DNA from: Enterococcus faecalis 13-SD-W-01
GTDB lineage: Bacteria; Bacillota; Bacilli; Lactobacillales; Enterococcaceae
DNA: 64,000 bases
NCBI GenBank assembly: GCA_000415185.1
Contig: KE351686.1
Coordinates: forward strand, 207,835-271,834
Direction of reading: 5' to 3'
Below the pieces are notes generated by a model. It ran no database searches. It saw only the letters and a list, made by a program, of their open reading frames with translations, and was not told where the DNA came from. The position numbers and the translations under genes are program-made. This document shows positions 23,452 through 35,697 of this stretch, one piece after another (positions within the stretch are counted from its first letter, which is position 1; every line of letters begins with the position of its first letter).

Positions 23452-25724
23452 CTAGTCTATCATTTCTTCACGTTTTCCTTGAGAGAAAAACAACGGGTGC
23501 CAACAATAACGAATCATACCCGATTTATCTGTACGCAGCACTTCTACTTGATTTTCTTCCAAAACGTCTAAAACTTCTTGATGGGGATGACCGAAAGAAT
23601 TGTTTCGACCGCTGGAGACGATTCCTTCCGCTGCCTCTAATGCCTCAATAAAAATCGGATGACTGGAGGTCCTGCTGCCATGATGCCCCAATTTCACTAC
23701 ATCAGCAGATAATCCAGGGTAACTTTTTAAAATCGCAAGTTCAGATTCTTTATATAAATCACCTAGCAGCAGAAAAGAAGTTTGCGCTTGCTGCAGCCAG
23801 ATAGCAATAGAATCTTCGTTTTTTCCTTGTCCCTTTGTCTCTGGATATAAAATATGCAAATCAAAATACCCCGTTAACCGATCCCCTTGCCTCAATTCTT
23901 TGATTGTCGTCCCTTGCAAAGCAAAAAAATGAAGCATTTCACCCACGGATTCAGAAGCTGCCGCCCCCCAGCCAATATAAATCGTCTCAATCTGGAAATG
24001 TTTCGCTAAATTAGACAGCTCACCTGTATGATCTGTGTCATCATGAGTCAAAATCAATTTGTCGATCTTGCTGATTCCCTGTCCTTTCAAAAAAGGAACG
24101 ACATTACGATCAGAAGGAGGAACCGTATGCCGTCTGCGCCAATCTTGAGGAGAAAAATCGATCCTCCCTCCTGTATCGATCAATATCGTCTCTCGGCCGC
24201 CAGGTGCTTTCAGAAAAATACTGTCGCCTTGTCCAACATCAATAAAAGTGATCGATGCTTCCATTTGAAAGTATCGGCTGGCAAAAAAAAGAGCGGTATA
24301 CCCAAAGAAAAAAAGCCCGCTTTGAAAGGTTTTTTCTGATAAATATGTGCAATCAGCAGCAGACTGATGATTGCGGCAGCACAGATCCAAACGGGAAAAC
24401 GTCCAACTACTTGTACAGAAAAACGGAAAAGTCGTAAAAATGCTTCAAAATAACCTAAGCCTCTTTCAACCGTTGAAACAATAGCTGCTGGCAGCCATTC
24501 TTGGAAGAAAAAGAGAACAAAAAGAAGCGGTAAAAGCAAGTAAGCAAAAACCGGAACAAACAACAGTGTCAGAAAACTGCCGATCAGCGGCCATTCAAAA
24601 AAGTGCCACGTAATCAAGGGCATGGTTGCTATGTTCAAGAGAAATGCGTGGTGGAGTTTAGACAGAAAGTCAGGTTTTGAAGAAAGGAATGTTAGAAGAA
24701 AGGTGATAGCAAAACTAAGTTGACCGCCGACTTGAAGCAAGACGAGCGGCTCGATGATGAGACAAATCCACAAAGTCACAGCAAAAAGGTCTAATTCGGA
24801 GAAATACAGCCCTGCCGCTTTGATCAAAAGCCGCAGCGAAAACAAAATACCTGCCCGCAAAACAGAAATACCGCTCCCTGCAAGCAAAGTATAGCTATAG
24901 GCTAATAAACAAAGAGGAAAGACACTTTGCGAAATCGCCCAACCTGATCGGCGAAACAAGTAATAGATCCAGCCTAAATAAATCTGCACATGCATCCCGG
25001 AAAGACTAAAAAGATGCAGCAAACCCGTATCTCTGAAAACTTGCTGGGAATCTTCAAAGGTATGGTCTCGATAGCCGAAAAGCAGCGCATTAAGATAAAC
25101 CGCTGTTTTATGAGGAAAGTTTCCTTGGATTCTTGTGATTTGTCTCCCGCGAAAACGATGAAAAAAAGAAAGAAGAGAATTCTGAAATCGGACGTCTTTC
25201 AGCTCTGCGATCCGAAATTGCGCTGCGATCCGCTGATTTCGATAATGCTTTTCCTGATCAAATCCATAGCTGTTTCTCAGCGGCTCTGCTAAATAGAATT
25301 CCCCCGAAGCACGGACAAAAAGTGTTTCTTTTCGCCAGCTGAGAAATGCTGCCCGCTCTTCTTCCGAGGAGACTTGGTAGCTTCCGCGGATTTTCTGGTT
25401 ATTTTGTTCCAGTAAACGCGCATCAAAGGTGATCAAGTCCCCATTCGCTTTGATCGTATCAGCGTAAACTTGGAATTCAGCTTGGGCAGCTTCTGTGTCG
25501 ATCATAGGAACTTCTTTGATCCAGCAAGAAAAGAAAACAAGGAGACTGCAGCAAATACAGAGTAAAGCCGTTGCGCTGCTGCTCCTTAGACACAGCCAAA
25601 GAAAGAGACCAAAAAATACTGCTCGCGGCTGCCAGTGTTCCGCGTAATAAAACAAGCTGGACAAACTAGCAGCAGCGGCAGGAAAAATCAACCGATTCCG
25701 TGTCCGTCCAAACAGCTCATACAT
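23452..25724 (-). pseudogene. comEC: Competence DNA channel ComEC, frameshifted
   Basis: Two overlapping frames give one ComEC. The first (25724 down to 24210) has the N-terminal DUF4131 region and the ten-helix Competence domain (YLNALLFGYRDHTFEDSQQV, LFSLSGMHVQIYLG). The second holds the metallo-beta-lactamase domain (ITFIDVGQGDSIFLKAPGG, LTHDDTDHTGEL, LGHHGSRTSSHP) down to 23452. The span of 2273 bases is one short of a multiple of three. The shift lies in or between a T7 run (24308-24314) and a T8 run (24283-24290); one added T in either restores a 757-aa protein. The start overlaps comEB by eight bases. ComEC translocates single-stranded DNA in transformation. Confidence 0.88.
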
Positions 25725-26199
25725 GTTCGCCTGTCAGTTCTTTTTGAAGTTTCGAAAAGTTTTGAGAATCCAGCGTTACTTTATGGACAGAGGCACCTAA
25801 CTGTTCGATGAGTGCCAATGCATACGTATCGTTTCGATAATCATGCAGATAATTGATTTTTTTGATTCCTGATTGAAGGAGTGCTTTGGTACAAGCCAAA
25901 CAAGGAAAATGAGTGACATAGATCTCTGCTCCTTCTGTCGCTATACCAAGTTTGGAACATTGCAGTAATGCATTCATTTCTGCGTGGATCGTCCGCAGAC
26001 AGTGGCCGTCCACCACATAGCATCCTTCATCTGTACAGTGGACATCGCCGCTGACAGCACCGTTATAGCCTCCTGCGATGATTCTCTTTTCTTTGACTAG
26101 CGTTGCTCCTACTTCCAAACGTGTGCAGGTGCTTCTTAAAGATAATAAAACCGCCTGGGCCATAAAATATTGATCCCATGGTATACGTTCATTGCTCAT
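25717..26199 (-). CDS. comEB: ComE operon protein 2, dCMP deaminase family
   Basis: 160 aa. Zinc site: HAEMNALL (catalytic H-A-E) near 73 and PCLACTKAL near 100. LEVGATLVKEKRIIAGGYNG and CTDEGCYVVDGHCLRTIHAE are typical of deoxycytidylate deaminases, which convert dCMP to dUMP for dTMP synthesis. AAGGAG lies nine bases upstream of the ATG at 26199. It lies between comEA and comEC and overlaps comEC, as in Bacillus; it is not needed for transformation there. Confidence 0.93.
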   Translation of the reverse strand: MSNERIPWDQYFMAQAVLLSLRSTCTRLEVGATLVKEKRIIAGGYNGAVSGDVHCTDEGCYVVDGHCLRTIHAEMNALLQCSKLGIATEGAEIYVTHFPCLACTKALLQSGIKKINYLHDYRNDTYALALIEQLGASVHKVTLDSQNFSKLQKELTGEHV

Positions 26200-26216
26200 A
26201 GCATTCACTCCTTATT

Positions 26217-26864
26217 TTATTTTATTGTAACTGAACTTCTTAGATTTTCAACTGTCTTTTCGCCGATTCCTGATACTTCTTGAAGTTCTTCTATGGTTTG
26301 AAAACTTCCATTTTCTTCTCTGTAAGCAATAATATCCTGGGCTCGTTTCTCGCCAATACCAGATAGACCTCTTAATTCATTCACATCGGCTGTATTGATA
26401 TTGATCTTCCCATCTGCAGTTTCTTCTGCAGATAGTTGAGGCATCACGGTTTCTATCATCTGCAGCGGTATTTCTTCACCGATCTGCGGGATGTAGATCA
26501 TCTGCTGATCAGCAACTCTGGCGGCGAGATTCACTTGCTGTTCATCCGCCCCTTCGATCAACCCGCCTGCTTGCTGGATCACGTCATACAGACGATCTCC
26601 TTCTTCGAATTGATAAATACCTGGCCGCTGCACACTGCCCTTAATATCTACGTACAGGATAGGACTACTGTCTAGTACATCATCCATGCCTTCAGTGATA
26701 GATTCTTCCGCCGCTTCTATCTGTTGTGAAAGCCAGAGATTTTCCATCTCATTTTCGTTATCAGTCGATCTTTGCCATAAAAAATAACCCATAAAAAGAA
26801 GCATCAACAAAGAAATACAGCCGCCAATCAACCAAGGTCTCGGTATTTTTTTGATTTTTTCCAT
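26217..26864 (-). CDS. comEA: Competence protein ComEA, DNA receptor
   Basis: 215 aa: one N-terminal membrane anchor (WLIGGCISLLMLLFMGYFLW), a linker, an SLBB domain (ILYVDIKGSVQRPGIYQFEE), and a C-terminal pair of helix-hairpin-helix motifs (ININTADVNELRGLSGIGEK and EELQEVSGIGEKTVENL) that bind double-stranded DNA outside the cell. Start at 26864 with GGGGGAG eight bases upstream. First gene of comEA-comEB-comEC-holA. The DNA receptor is intact although the channel ComEC is broken. Confidence 0.95.
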   Translation of the reverse strand: MEKIKKIPRPWLIGGCISLLMLLFMGYFLWQRSTDNENEMENLWLSQQIEAAEESITEGMDDVLDSSPILYVDIKGSVQRPGIYQFEEGDRLYDVIQQAGGLIEGADEQQVNLAARVADQQMIYIPQIGEEIPLQMIETVMPQLSAEETADGKININTADVNELRGLSGIGEKRAQDIIAYREENGSFQTIEELQEVSGIGEKTVENLRSSVTIK

Positions 26865-26926
26865 TTGATTTCTCCCCCTTTCACCATAGAGATACGCCAA
26901 TTTAGAAAAAATTTTTCTGCGAATAA

Positions 26927-26983
26927 AAAATAAGCCCGTTTCTCTATCCGTACTACTTTGAGATAGAAAAACGGGCTTATTTT
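26927..26983. terminator. Bidirectional-looking terminator after the sepM-like gene
   Basis: Long stem AAAATAAGCCCGTTT (26927-26941) / AAACGGGCTTATTTT (26969-26983) with an inner CTATC/GATAG pair. On the minus strand it ends the sepM-like transcript and lies just upstream of comEA. Confidence 0.9.
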
Positions 26984-26985
26984 AA

Positions 26986-29067
<2,082 letters not shown>

Positions 29068-29101
29068 TCATTTCTCTCCTTCTCATCTTTTAGTGGTAAA
29101 C

Positions 29102-29153
29102 GAAAAAAGGACCATGAACATAACTTAAATCACATTATGTCCCAGATCCTTTT
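29102..29153 (-). terminator. Terminator after ylbG
   Basis: AAAAAGGA (29103-29110) / TCCTTTTT (29145-29152) with an inner ACATAA/TTATGT pair; T-run on the minus strand. Confidence 0.65.
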
Positions 29154-29182
29154 TGCAAAATGACGGGCATAAAATTTGCCTT

Positions 29183-29524
29183 TCAGATGTGATCAGCTAA
29201 ACGGATTTGTGTGTTCATTTCTTCCACTTCAAAGCCGTCTTCTTTCTTAAGTACTTCTTTTTTACCGATTTTATCTGCAAAATTCATTTCGATATCTGGA
29301 CGATACGAGCGTTGGACATTTCGAACAAAATGCAGTTTTTTGATTCGTTCTTCTGTCTGCTCGAATGTCTCTTCATTCAAATATAAAATGACATATTTCA
29401 TCTTGCGGGAAACATAGTGGAGCAAGCCGAATTTTTTTAGATTCTTCAGCTGTTTCAGACTATAGACCCACACGATCAGCCCTCTTCTTTTTGTTAGTTC
29501 AAATTGTTGTTCATCTGCCTGCAT
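29183..29524 (-). CDS. ylbG: YlbG family protein (DUF2129)
   Basis: 113 aa starting MQADEQQFELTKRRGLIVW. The RRGLIVWVYSLKQLKNLKKF and VILYLNEETFEQTEERIKKL stretches define the UPF0298/YlbG family, a small cytoplasmic protein of unknown function, always beside ylbF. GGAGG lies about nine bases before the ATG at 29524. It overlaps the end of ylbF by 14 bases. Confidence 0.88.
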   Translation of the reverse strand: MQADEQQFELTKRRGLIVWVYSLKQLKNLKKFGLLHYVSRKMKYVILYLNEETFEQTEERIKKLHFVRNVQRSYRPDIEMNFADKIGKKEVLKKEDGFEVEEMNTQIRLADHI

Positions 29525-29954
29525 GACAGCTACCTCCACATCCAGAATGTTTTTTTGTTTCAAAAAATGGATTTCCTGCATCGACTTTGACTTCTTCTGA
29601 GAATTCCTCAGCGATCTGCTGGACGATTTGGTCTAAGATTTCTTGAAGTTTTGTTTCGCTGACACGAAATTCGGCAACTTTTTCATTTAGATCCAGCTGC
29701 CGTTTTGCCGCTCTAACTTCACGCTGCTTTTCCCGAAAACCCGGTGCATATTTCCCATAATCAGCGATTTTTTCAAATGCTGCTTTCTTTTCCAAAAATT
29801 GTTTTTTCAATTCCTCAACTTCCGGGCAGCCGACCATCCGCTTTTTGTTTTCTAGATACTCTTGCATCAAACTGCTGGCCCAGATTTGATCCACGATTAT
29901 TTGGCATTGATCTTCCAGCTGAAAAAGTTTTTCATTGATAATCACCGCTGTCAC
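29511..29954 (-). CDS. ylbF: YlbF/RicF-like protein
   Basis: 147 aa, helical Com_YlbF domain (about 10-120) with a C-terminal Cys motif SGCGGSCHAGR. In Bacillus, YlbF forms the Y-complex with YmcA and YaaT, which carries Fe-S clusters and steers RNase Y processing; the Cys motif matches the cluster-ligand region there. The start is probably GTG at 29954 or GTG at 29945 (inside the end of the preceding gene). Confidence 0.85.
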   Translation of the reverse strand: MTAVIINEKLFQLEDQCQIIVDQIWASSLMQEYLENKKRMVGCPEVEELKKQFLEKKAAFEKIADYGKYAPGFREKQREVRAAKRQLDLNEKVAEFRVSETKLQEILDQIVQQIAEEFSEEVKVDAGNPFFETKKHSGCGGSCHAGR

Positions 29955-31059
29955 TGCCTTTCGTTTGATCTTCTTTCATCAAGACTAACACATTTTCTTT
30001 TGAGAAAGCAATGCTTAAACTATCTTGATTATCGGCCATGAATCGGTCATGGTTAAAAGGATCGCTGTACCAAAAAAGGAAAGAAAATCCCGGATCGATG
30101 ATTGGGTGCGAAAAGAGTCCTTCTGCATCTGCTGCATCGTTATTTTCCAGCAATACATGCATTTCGTTATTCATTAAGTTGAATTCTCTTGCTGTTGAGA
30201 TCGATTGCGAAGCTTTCTCCCAATCCGCCATTCGCTCGTCAGACAATGTTTCTTCTGGCGATGTCAGGAAATTTGAAAGAATGGACGAAGCCGATTGCTG
30301 CAGTTCTACAGATGTCTCATAGGTAGGAAGCTGGTCTCTCCGGCGCAAAAAATTCAATAAGGTGATACTTTTTTCTGTTTTTTTCTGATTGATCGCTGAC
30401 CAGTCTGCAGATGAATCAAATTTATACACAGGCAGATTTCTTCCAAATACTTGATAAGGAAGAAGTTTCAATAAGCTTTCTTTGTTTAGATAAACGGCGG
30501 CAAAAAGTTCTCCGCTCGTTTGATCGAAAAACAAGATTGCAAATGTATCATTGTCAAAAGCAACCAGCGGCCGGTAATTCATATCTTCTTCCATCAATTC
30601 GAGACCCACTTCTTCCCCATGATAATCAAATGTAAAATTTGTATAGATCGTGGTATAAGCTGTTAGATCCTGCATCGACATGCCAAAAGAAAATGGTTCG
30701 ATCATTTGATTGCTGCCTTTGAGGAATTTGACAGCCGTCACTTTATCCCCTTCGACATTCACTTCAAAATATTCTCCCGACACATCGTGATAATATCTGG
30801 TCTCAAACCCAAATCCGCTGTCTGCTTTGTCTGCTGCTTTGCCGAATACTTTTTCCAAATCATCGATGGAATGATTTATGTAAGTGGAAAAACCAGTTGC
30901 TTTCATCTTCTGGTATTTCCACGCTGTTCGTTGTTTTTCTTCAAATTGCTGTTCTGCTGGTTGTTTTTCTTCAACTTTTGGCGGGAAGAAGACCGGCTGC
31001 ATGTAAAATGCTGCGATCGTTCCTAAGAGTATCACGCTGAACAAACCAATCCGTTTCAT
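29932..31059 (-). CDS. YlbC-like secreted protein with CAP-associated domain
   Basis: About 375 aa with an N-terminal signal anchor (MKRIGLFSVILLGTIAAFYM), a CAP-associated N-terminal domain (about 60-190; GMSMQDLTAYTTIYTNFTFD) and a C-terminal SCP/CAP-like domain. The C-terminal part has NFLRRRDQLPTYETSVELQQ and ends in FWYSDPFNHDRF. CAP domains are extracellular and often bind wall or sterol-like ligands; the role is unknown. Start at 31059 chosen because GGGAAGAG precedes it; the Met at 31077 has no ribosome-binding site. Between pyc and ylbF as in related genomes. Confidence 0.8.
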   Translation of the reverse strand: MKRIGLFSVILLGTIAAFYMQPVFFPPKVEEKQPAEQQFEEKQRTAWKYQKMKATGFSTYINHSIDDLEKVFGKAADKADSGFGFETRYYHDVSGEYFEVNVEGDKVTAVKFLKGSNQMIEPFSFGMSMQDLTAYTTIYTNFTFDYHGEEVGLELMEEDMNYRPLVAFDNDTFAILFFDQTSGELFAAVYLNKESLLKLLPYQVFGRNLPVYKFDSSADWSAINQKKTEKSITLLNFLRRRDQLPTYETSVELQQSASSILSNFLTSPEETLSDERMADWEKASQSISTAREFNLMNNEMHVLLENNDAADAEGLFSHPIIDPGFSFLFWYSDPFNHDRFMADNQDSLSIAFSKENVLVLMKEDQTKGSDSGDYQ

Positions 31060-31081
31060 TCTCTTCCCGCCTTTCATTGTT

Positions 31082-34000
31082 TTATTGTTCTGTTACTTCA
31101 ATCAGCAAATCGCCTGATGTGATCGTTTCGCCAGCTGTTACATAGATACGTTCCACTTTTCCATCGAAACGTGCCTCGACAGCTGTTTCCATCTTCATAG
31201 CTTCTGTGATCATAAGCGTTTGGCCTTTTTTGACTGTGTCGCCTTTTTTGACCAGAACTTCCAAGACAGAACCAGACATCGTTGCACCGATTTGCTCACG
31301 GCTTGTTGGTTCTGCTTTTCGTTTTGTTTGTGCCGTACTGATGATCGATGTGTCTTTGATCAGGATTTCTCGGCGTTGTCCGTTCAAGTTGAAGAACAAT
31401 ACCCGATTTCCTTCATCATCTGGTTCACCGATCTCATCTAAACGGATGATCAAGATTTTGCCTCGTTCGATTTGGACATTCACTGTTTCGCCTAAACGAA
31501 TCCCTTGGAAGAATGTTGGTGTGTCTAATAGAGTAACATCACCAAATTGATCATAAGATTTTTGATAATCCAAGAAAACTTGCGGATACATCAAGTAGCT
31601 TAGGACTTCTTCTTGTTTTGGTTCATAGCCGATTTTTTCTGCTAATTCTGCTTTGACTTTCTCAAAATCAACAGGAGCTGCTAGGTCGCCTGGTCGTTCA
31701 GTGATAGCTTTTCTGCCTTTTAGAATGATTTTTTGCAATTTCTCTGGGAATCCGCCAGCTGGTTGTCCTAATTCACCTTGGAAAAAGGTTACGACCGATT
31801 CAGGGAAACTCAAGCTTTCGCCTTTTTCATAAATGTCTTCTTCTGTCAAATCGTTTTGGACCATGAACAATGCCATATCGCCGACAACTTTTGAAGATGG
31901 TGTCACTTTTACGATATCGCCAAACATCAAGTTGACTGTGCGATACATTTTTTTGATATCATCCCAACGACTTCCAAGACCAACAGCTTTTGCTTGCTGC
32001 TGCAAGTTTGAGTATTGTCCGCCTGGCATTTCGTGCATATACACTTCTGTTTCTGGTGCATTCAAGCCGTTTTCAAATGGTTTGTAATACATACGGACAT
32101 CTTCCCAATAATGGTTCAGTTTTTGGGCATTTTCGATATTGATCTCTGGTAAACGAGGACCATTGACCAATGCATAATACAAACTGCTCATGCTAGGCTG
32201 GCTGGTATTCCCGCTCATCGCACTCATTGCAACGTCGACGATATCTACGCCTGCTTTTGTTGCCGCAGAATAAGTAATAATACCATTGCCGCTTGTATCA
32301 TGTGTATGCAGATGGATCGGAACATCGACTGTATCTTTCAATTCGCTGATCAAACGGTAAGCTGCCTGTGGTTTCAGCAAACCTGCCATATCTTTGATAG
32401 CAATAATATGGGCACCTAAACGTTCCAACTCTTTTGCCATGTCTTTATAGTACTGGACATTATATTTTGCACGGCTTGGATCATTGATATCTCCAGTGTA
32501 GCAGATAGCTGCTTCGGCGATTTTACCTGAATCTCGTACGGCTTGGATGCTTTTTTCCATTTGCGGAATCCAGTTCAAGCTGTCAAAGATCCGAAACACA
32601 TCGATTCCTTGTGCCGCTGCTTCCTTTACAAATTCAACTAACACATTGTCTGGATAGTTTGAATAACCTACAGCATTTGAGCCGCGGAAAAGCATTTGTA
32701 GAAGTGTGTTTGGCATTAGAGAACGGATTTTTCTTAGTCGTTTCCAAGGATCTTCGTTCAAGAAACGATACGCAACGTCAAAAGTCGCTCCGCCCCACAT
32801 CTCGCTTGAAAATAGTTCAGGAAGTCCGTCACCAGTCAAACGAGCGATTTTTTTAAGGTCTTGTGTTCGGACCCGCGTTGCTAAAAGACTTTGATGTGCA
32901 TCACGGAAAGTCGTATCCGTCAAAAGAAGATTTTCTTGAGACTTGATCCAATCCGTTACTGCATCAGCACCTTGTTCATCCAAGATATTTTTAGCTGTTC
33001 GATAAGAACGCAAGTCCAAATCTTCCGGCATTCTTGGCTCTTCATAGAATGGTTTTTCTGATTTTTCAACCCCTGGGAATCCATTGACTGTGATCTCGCC
33101 GATGTATTTCATCGTTTTGTTGCCTCGATCACGCAGTCTTGGGAATTTGAATAAGTTAGGTGTATTGTCGATGAACGTTGTTTTTGCTTCTCCTGATTGG
33201 AATTCAGGGTGTGTCACAACATTCAGCATGAATGGAATGTTTGTTTTCACGCCGCGAATCCGAAATTCCTTCAATGAACGTTCCATTTTCAAAAGAGCTG
33301 TATCAAAGTCCGCACCAAATGAGCAGACTTTTACCAACAAGGAATCGAAATAAGGAGTAACGACATATCCGGCATAAGCATTTCCGACATCAAGACGAAC
33401 ACCGAATCCGCCTGGTGAGCGGTATGTGTCGATTTTACCTGTATCAGGCAAGAAATTATTCAAAGGATCTTCTGTGGTAACACGACATTGGATCGCAGAA
33501 CCTTTCAGCATGATCTTATCTTGTTCAGGCAATCCGATTTCTTTGTGCAGGTCTTTTCCTTGCGCAATCAAAATCTGTGTGGTAACGATATCTACATCTG
33601 TAATCAGTTCTGTGATCGTATGTTCTACTTGGACACGAGGGTTGACTTCGATGAAATAAAAATGATCGCCTTCCACCAAAAATTCCACCGTTCCCGCATT
33701 GACATAGCCCACGTGTTTCATCAATTTGACAGCAGCTTGACAGATTTCTTGGCGCTGTTCTTCTGACATTGAAACACATGGTGCGACTTCAACGACTTTT
33801 TGATGACGGCGCTGAACCGAACAGTCACGTTCGAAAAGATGGATGATATTTCCGTGCTGGTCGCCTAAGATCTGCACTTCGATATGTTTCGGATTTGCGA
33901 TATATTTCTCAACATAGACTTCATCACTTCCGAAAGCCGCTTTTGCTTCACTTTTCGCACGGTCGTAGCCTTCACGAGCACTGTTTTCGTCATGAGCCAC

Positions 34001-34507
34001 ACGCATCCCGCGTCCGCCTCCGCCTAGCGCTGCTTTGATCATGATTGGATAACCGTGTGTATCAGCAAATGCTAGTACTTCATCGATAGATTCTACTGGA
34101 CCGTCTGTTCCTGGGATTGAAGCAATCCCAGCTTCGATCGCCGCTGTTTTTGCTTTGATTTTATCTCCGAAAATATCCAGATGATGTAGTTTAGGACCGA
34201 TAAATATCAAGTTTTCTTCTTCGCATCGGCGGGCAAAAGTCAAGTTTTCTGATAAAAATCCATACCCCGGATGGATAGCATCAGCGCCGCATTCTTTTGC
34301 GATTTCAATAATCCCTTCAATGTCTAGGTATGCATCGATCGGTTTTTTTCCTTTACCAACCAAGTATGCCTCATCTGCTTTAAAGCGATGGACAGAATAC
34401 TCATCTTCTTCTGCATAGATTCCGACGGTTTTAATTCCTAATTCTGTACAGGCACGAAATACACGTACCGCGATCTCCCCTCGGTTAGCAACTAAAACTT
34501 TCTCCAT
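31082..34507 (-). CDS. pyc: Pyruvate carboxylase
   Basis: 1141 aa, full length. Carboxylates pyruvate to oxaloacetate, refilling the pathway to aspartate. Order: biotin carboxylase domain (1-450; VLVANRGEIAVRVFRACTEL, IKAALGGGGRGMRV), carboxyltransferase domain (about 530-800; LLTDTTFRDAHQSLLATRVR, HTHDTSGNG), PYC_OADA allosteric region and C-terminal biotinyl domain with the biotin-accepting Lys in TEAMKMETA near 1107. AGGAG lies eight bases before the ATG. Follows ftsW by 21 bases, so likely cotranscribed with ylaN-ftsW. Confidence 0.98.
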   Translation of the reverse strand: MEKVLVANRGEIAVRVFRACTELGIKTVGIYAEEDEYSVHRFKADEAYLVGKGKKPIDAYLDIEGIIEIAKECGADAIHPGYGFLSENLTFARRCEEENLIFIGPKLHHLDIFGDKIKAKTAAIEAGIASIPGTDGPVESIDEVLAFADTHGYPIMIKAALGGGGRGMRVAHDENSAREGYDRAKSEAKAAFGSDEVYVEKYIANPKHIEVQILGDQHGNIIHLFERDCSVQRRHQKVVEVAPCVSMSEEQRQEICQAAVKLMKHVGYVNAGTVEFLVEGDHFYFIEVNPRVQVEHTITELITDVDIVTTQILIAQGKDLHKEIGLPEQDKIMLKGSAIQCRVTTEDPLNNFLPDTGKIDTYRSPGGFGVRLDVGNAYAGYVVTPYFDSLLVKVCSFGADFDTALLKMERSLKEFRIRGVKTNIPFMLNVVTHPEFQSGEAKTTFIDNTPNLFKFPRLRDRGNKTMKYIGEITVNGFPGVEKSEKPFYEEPRMPEDLDLRSYRTAKNILDEQGADAVTDWIKSQENLLLTDTTFRDAHQSLLATRVRTQDLKKIARLTGDGLPELFSSEMWGGATFDVAYRFLNEDPWKRLRKIRSLMPNTLLQMLFRGSNAVGYSNYPDNVLVEFVKEAAAQGIDVFRIFDSLNWIPQMEKSIQAVRDSGKIAEAAICYTGDINDPSRAKYNVQYYKDMAKELERLGAHIIAIKDMAGLLKPQAAYRLISELKDTVDVPIHLHTHDTSGNGIITYSAATKAGVDIVDVAMSAMSGNTSQPSMSSLYYALVNGPRLPEINIENAQKLNHYWEDVRMYYKPFENGLNAPETEVYMHEMPGGQYSNLQQQAKAVGLGSRWDDIKKMYRTVNLMFGDIVKVTPSSKVVGDMALFMVQNDLTEEDIYEKGESLSFPESVVTFFQGELGQPAGGFPEKLQKIILKGRKAITERPGDLAAPVDFEKVKAELAEKIGYEPKQEEVLSYLMYPQVFLDYQKSYDQFGDVTLLDTPTFFQGIRLGETVNVQIERGKILIIRLDEIGEPDDEGNRVLFFNLNGQRREILIKDTSIISTAQTKRKAEPTSREQIGATMSGSVLEVLVKKGDTVKKGQTLMITEAMKMETAVEARFDGKVERIYVTAGETITSGDLLIEVTEQ

Positions 34508-34528
34508 CGTACCACTCCTACATCTTTA

Positions 34529-35695
34529 TTATTTTATTCCAAAACTTTTTCTTTTTTCATCCGCACTGATATTTAGGACAAAGCCTACACAGACGGACAG
34601 CATCAGCAGGCTGGACCCGCCCTGACTTAGAAATGGGAAGGTGATCCCTGTCAAAGGAATAATACCAGTGACACCGCCTAAGTTGATAAATACTTGGATC
34701 ATGAACATCGCACCAATACCAATACACATCAACGAATTGAATGGATTAGTGGAGCGGATACCTACCAAAAAGATGCGTACGATCATGAAAAACAGCAAAG
34801 CTAAAATCAAGATCGCCATAATGACACCTAGTTCTTCGACCACGATCGAAAAGATAAAGTCGGTTTGTGCTTCTTGCAGAAATCCTTTTTTCTGGATACT
34901 ATTTCCTAACCCTCTGCCGAAAAGCCCCCCGTTGAAGAAAGCATAGTAGCCATTGACCAGCTGATGTCCTTTGTCTAATTCATCGACAAAAGGATTCTGA
35001 TAGATTGCAAAACGGTTATAGATATACTGCAAACGTTCTGGAAGGATCTTCCCATGTGTTACATTGATCAGCCAAATCACGAAGGCACTGACTCCGACAC
35101 CTCCGAACCCGACGATCAAGGTATAAAAGTAATTGACCCCGCTGGCAAGAAGCATGACGAGAACAATCAAAAAGATGACTGCCGCATTCCCGAAATCGGG
35201 CAAAATAGCAACAATCGCCGTCAAAGCAAAAATCATGATCAATGGTCCATTGACAGAACCAAAAAAATCAGTTTGGATCGCATGCTGGCGTTTTGACAAA
35301 ATATAAGCCATATACCAGATAGCGATGATTTTCAGATACTCGGCTGGCTGAAGCGAGAATCCAGCGATTTCAAGCCAACCTTTCGCTCCGTTTCTTTCTT
35401 TCCCGAAGAAAAGGACGATGAGCAGCAGAACCGTCAGAACTGCAAAAGCGATCATGATCAGCTGCTGGTTTTTCAACACGTCGATCTTCATCTTGTACAG
35501 CAGCGCGATCACAATCAGGCTGAGCACCCAGAAGATACTTTGGTTGATGACTGAGGAAGTGGGGTTTGCCCCGTTTTCCAATAAAAGATATGAAGATGAA
35601 CTGTAGACCATGATCAAGCCCAACACACATAAAATCAAATATGGGATCAAGATGCTATAGTCTAAAAAATGCCTTTTTTTAACTTTCTTAGGCAA
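34529..35695 (-). CDS. ftsW: Peptidoglycan glycosyltransferase FtsW
   Basis: 388 aa, ten predicted membrane helices, SEDS family. Seen: VYSSSSY after the first helix, GAKGWLEIAGFSLQPAEYLK, and VNGYYAFFNGGLFGRGLGNS with the essential acidic loop before it (YQNPFVDELDKGHQ). It polymerises lipid II during division with a class B PBP. The start is TTG with AAGGAGG seven bases upstream. ylaN-ftsW-pyc order matches Bacillus/Enterococcus. Confidence 0.95.
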   Translation of the reverse strand: MPKKVKKRHFLDYSILIPYLILCVLGLIMVYSSSSYLLLENGANPTSSVINQSIFWVLSLIVIALLYKMKIDVLKNQQLIMIAFAVLTVLLLIVLFFGKERNGAKGWLEIAGFSLQPAEYLKIIAIWYMAYILSKRQHAIQTDFFGSVNGPLIMIFALTAIVAILPDFGNAAVIFLIVLVMLLASGVNYFYTLIVGFGGVGVSAFVIWLINVTHGKILPERLQYIYNRFAIYQNPFVDELDKGHQLVNGYYAFFNGGLFGRGLGNSIQKKGFLQEAQTDFIFSIVVEELGVIMAILILALLFFMIVRIFLVGIRSTNPFNSLMCIGIGAMFMIQVFINLGGVTGIIPLTGITFPFLSQGGSSLLMLSVCVGFVLNISADEKRKSFGIK

Positions 35696-35697
35696 GT

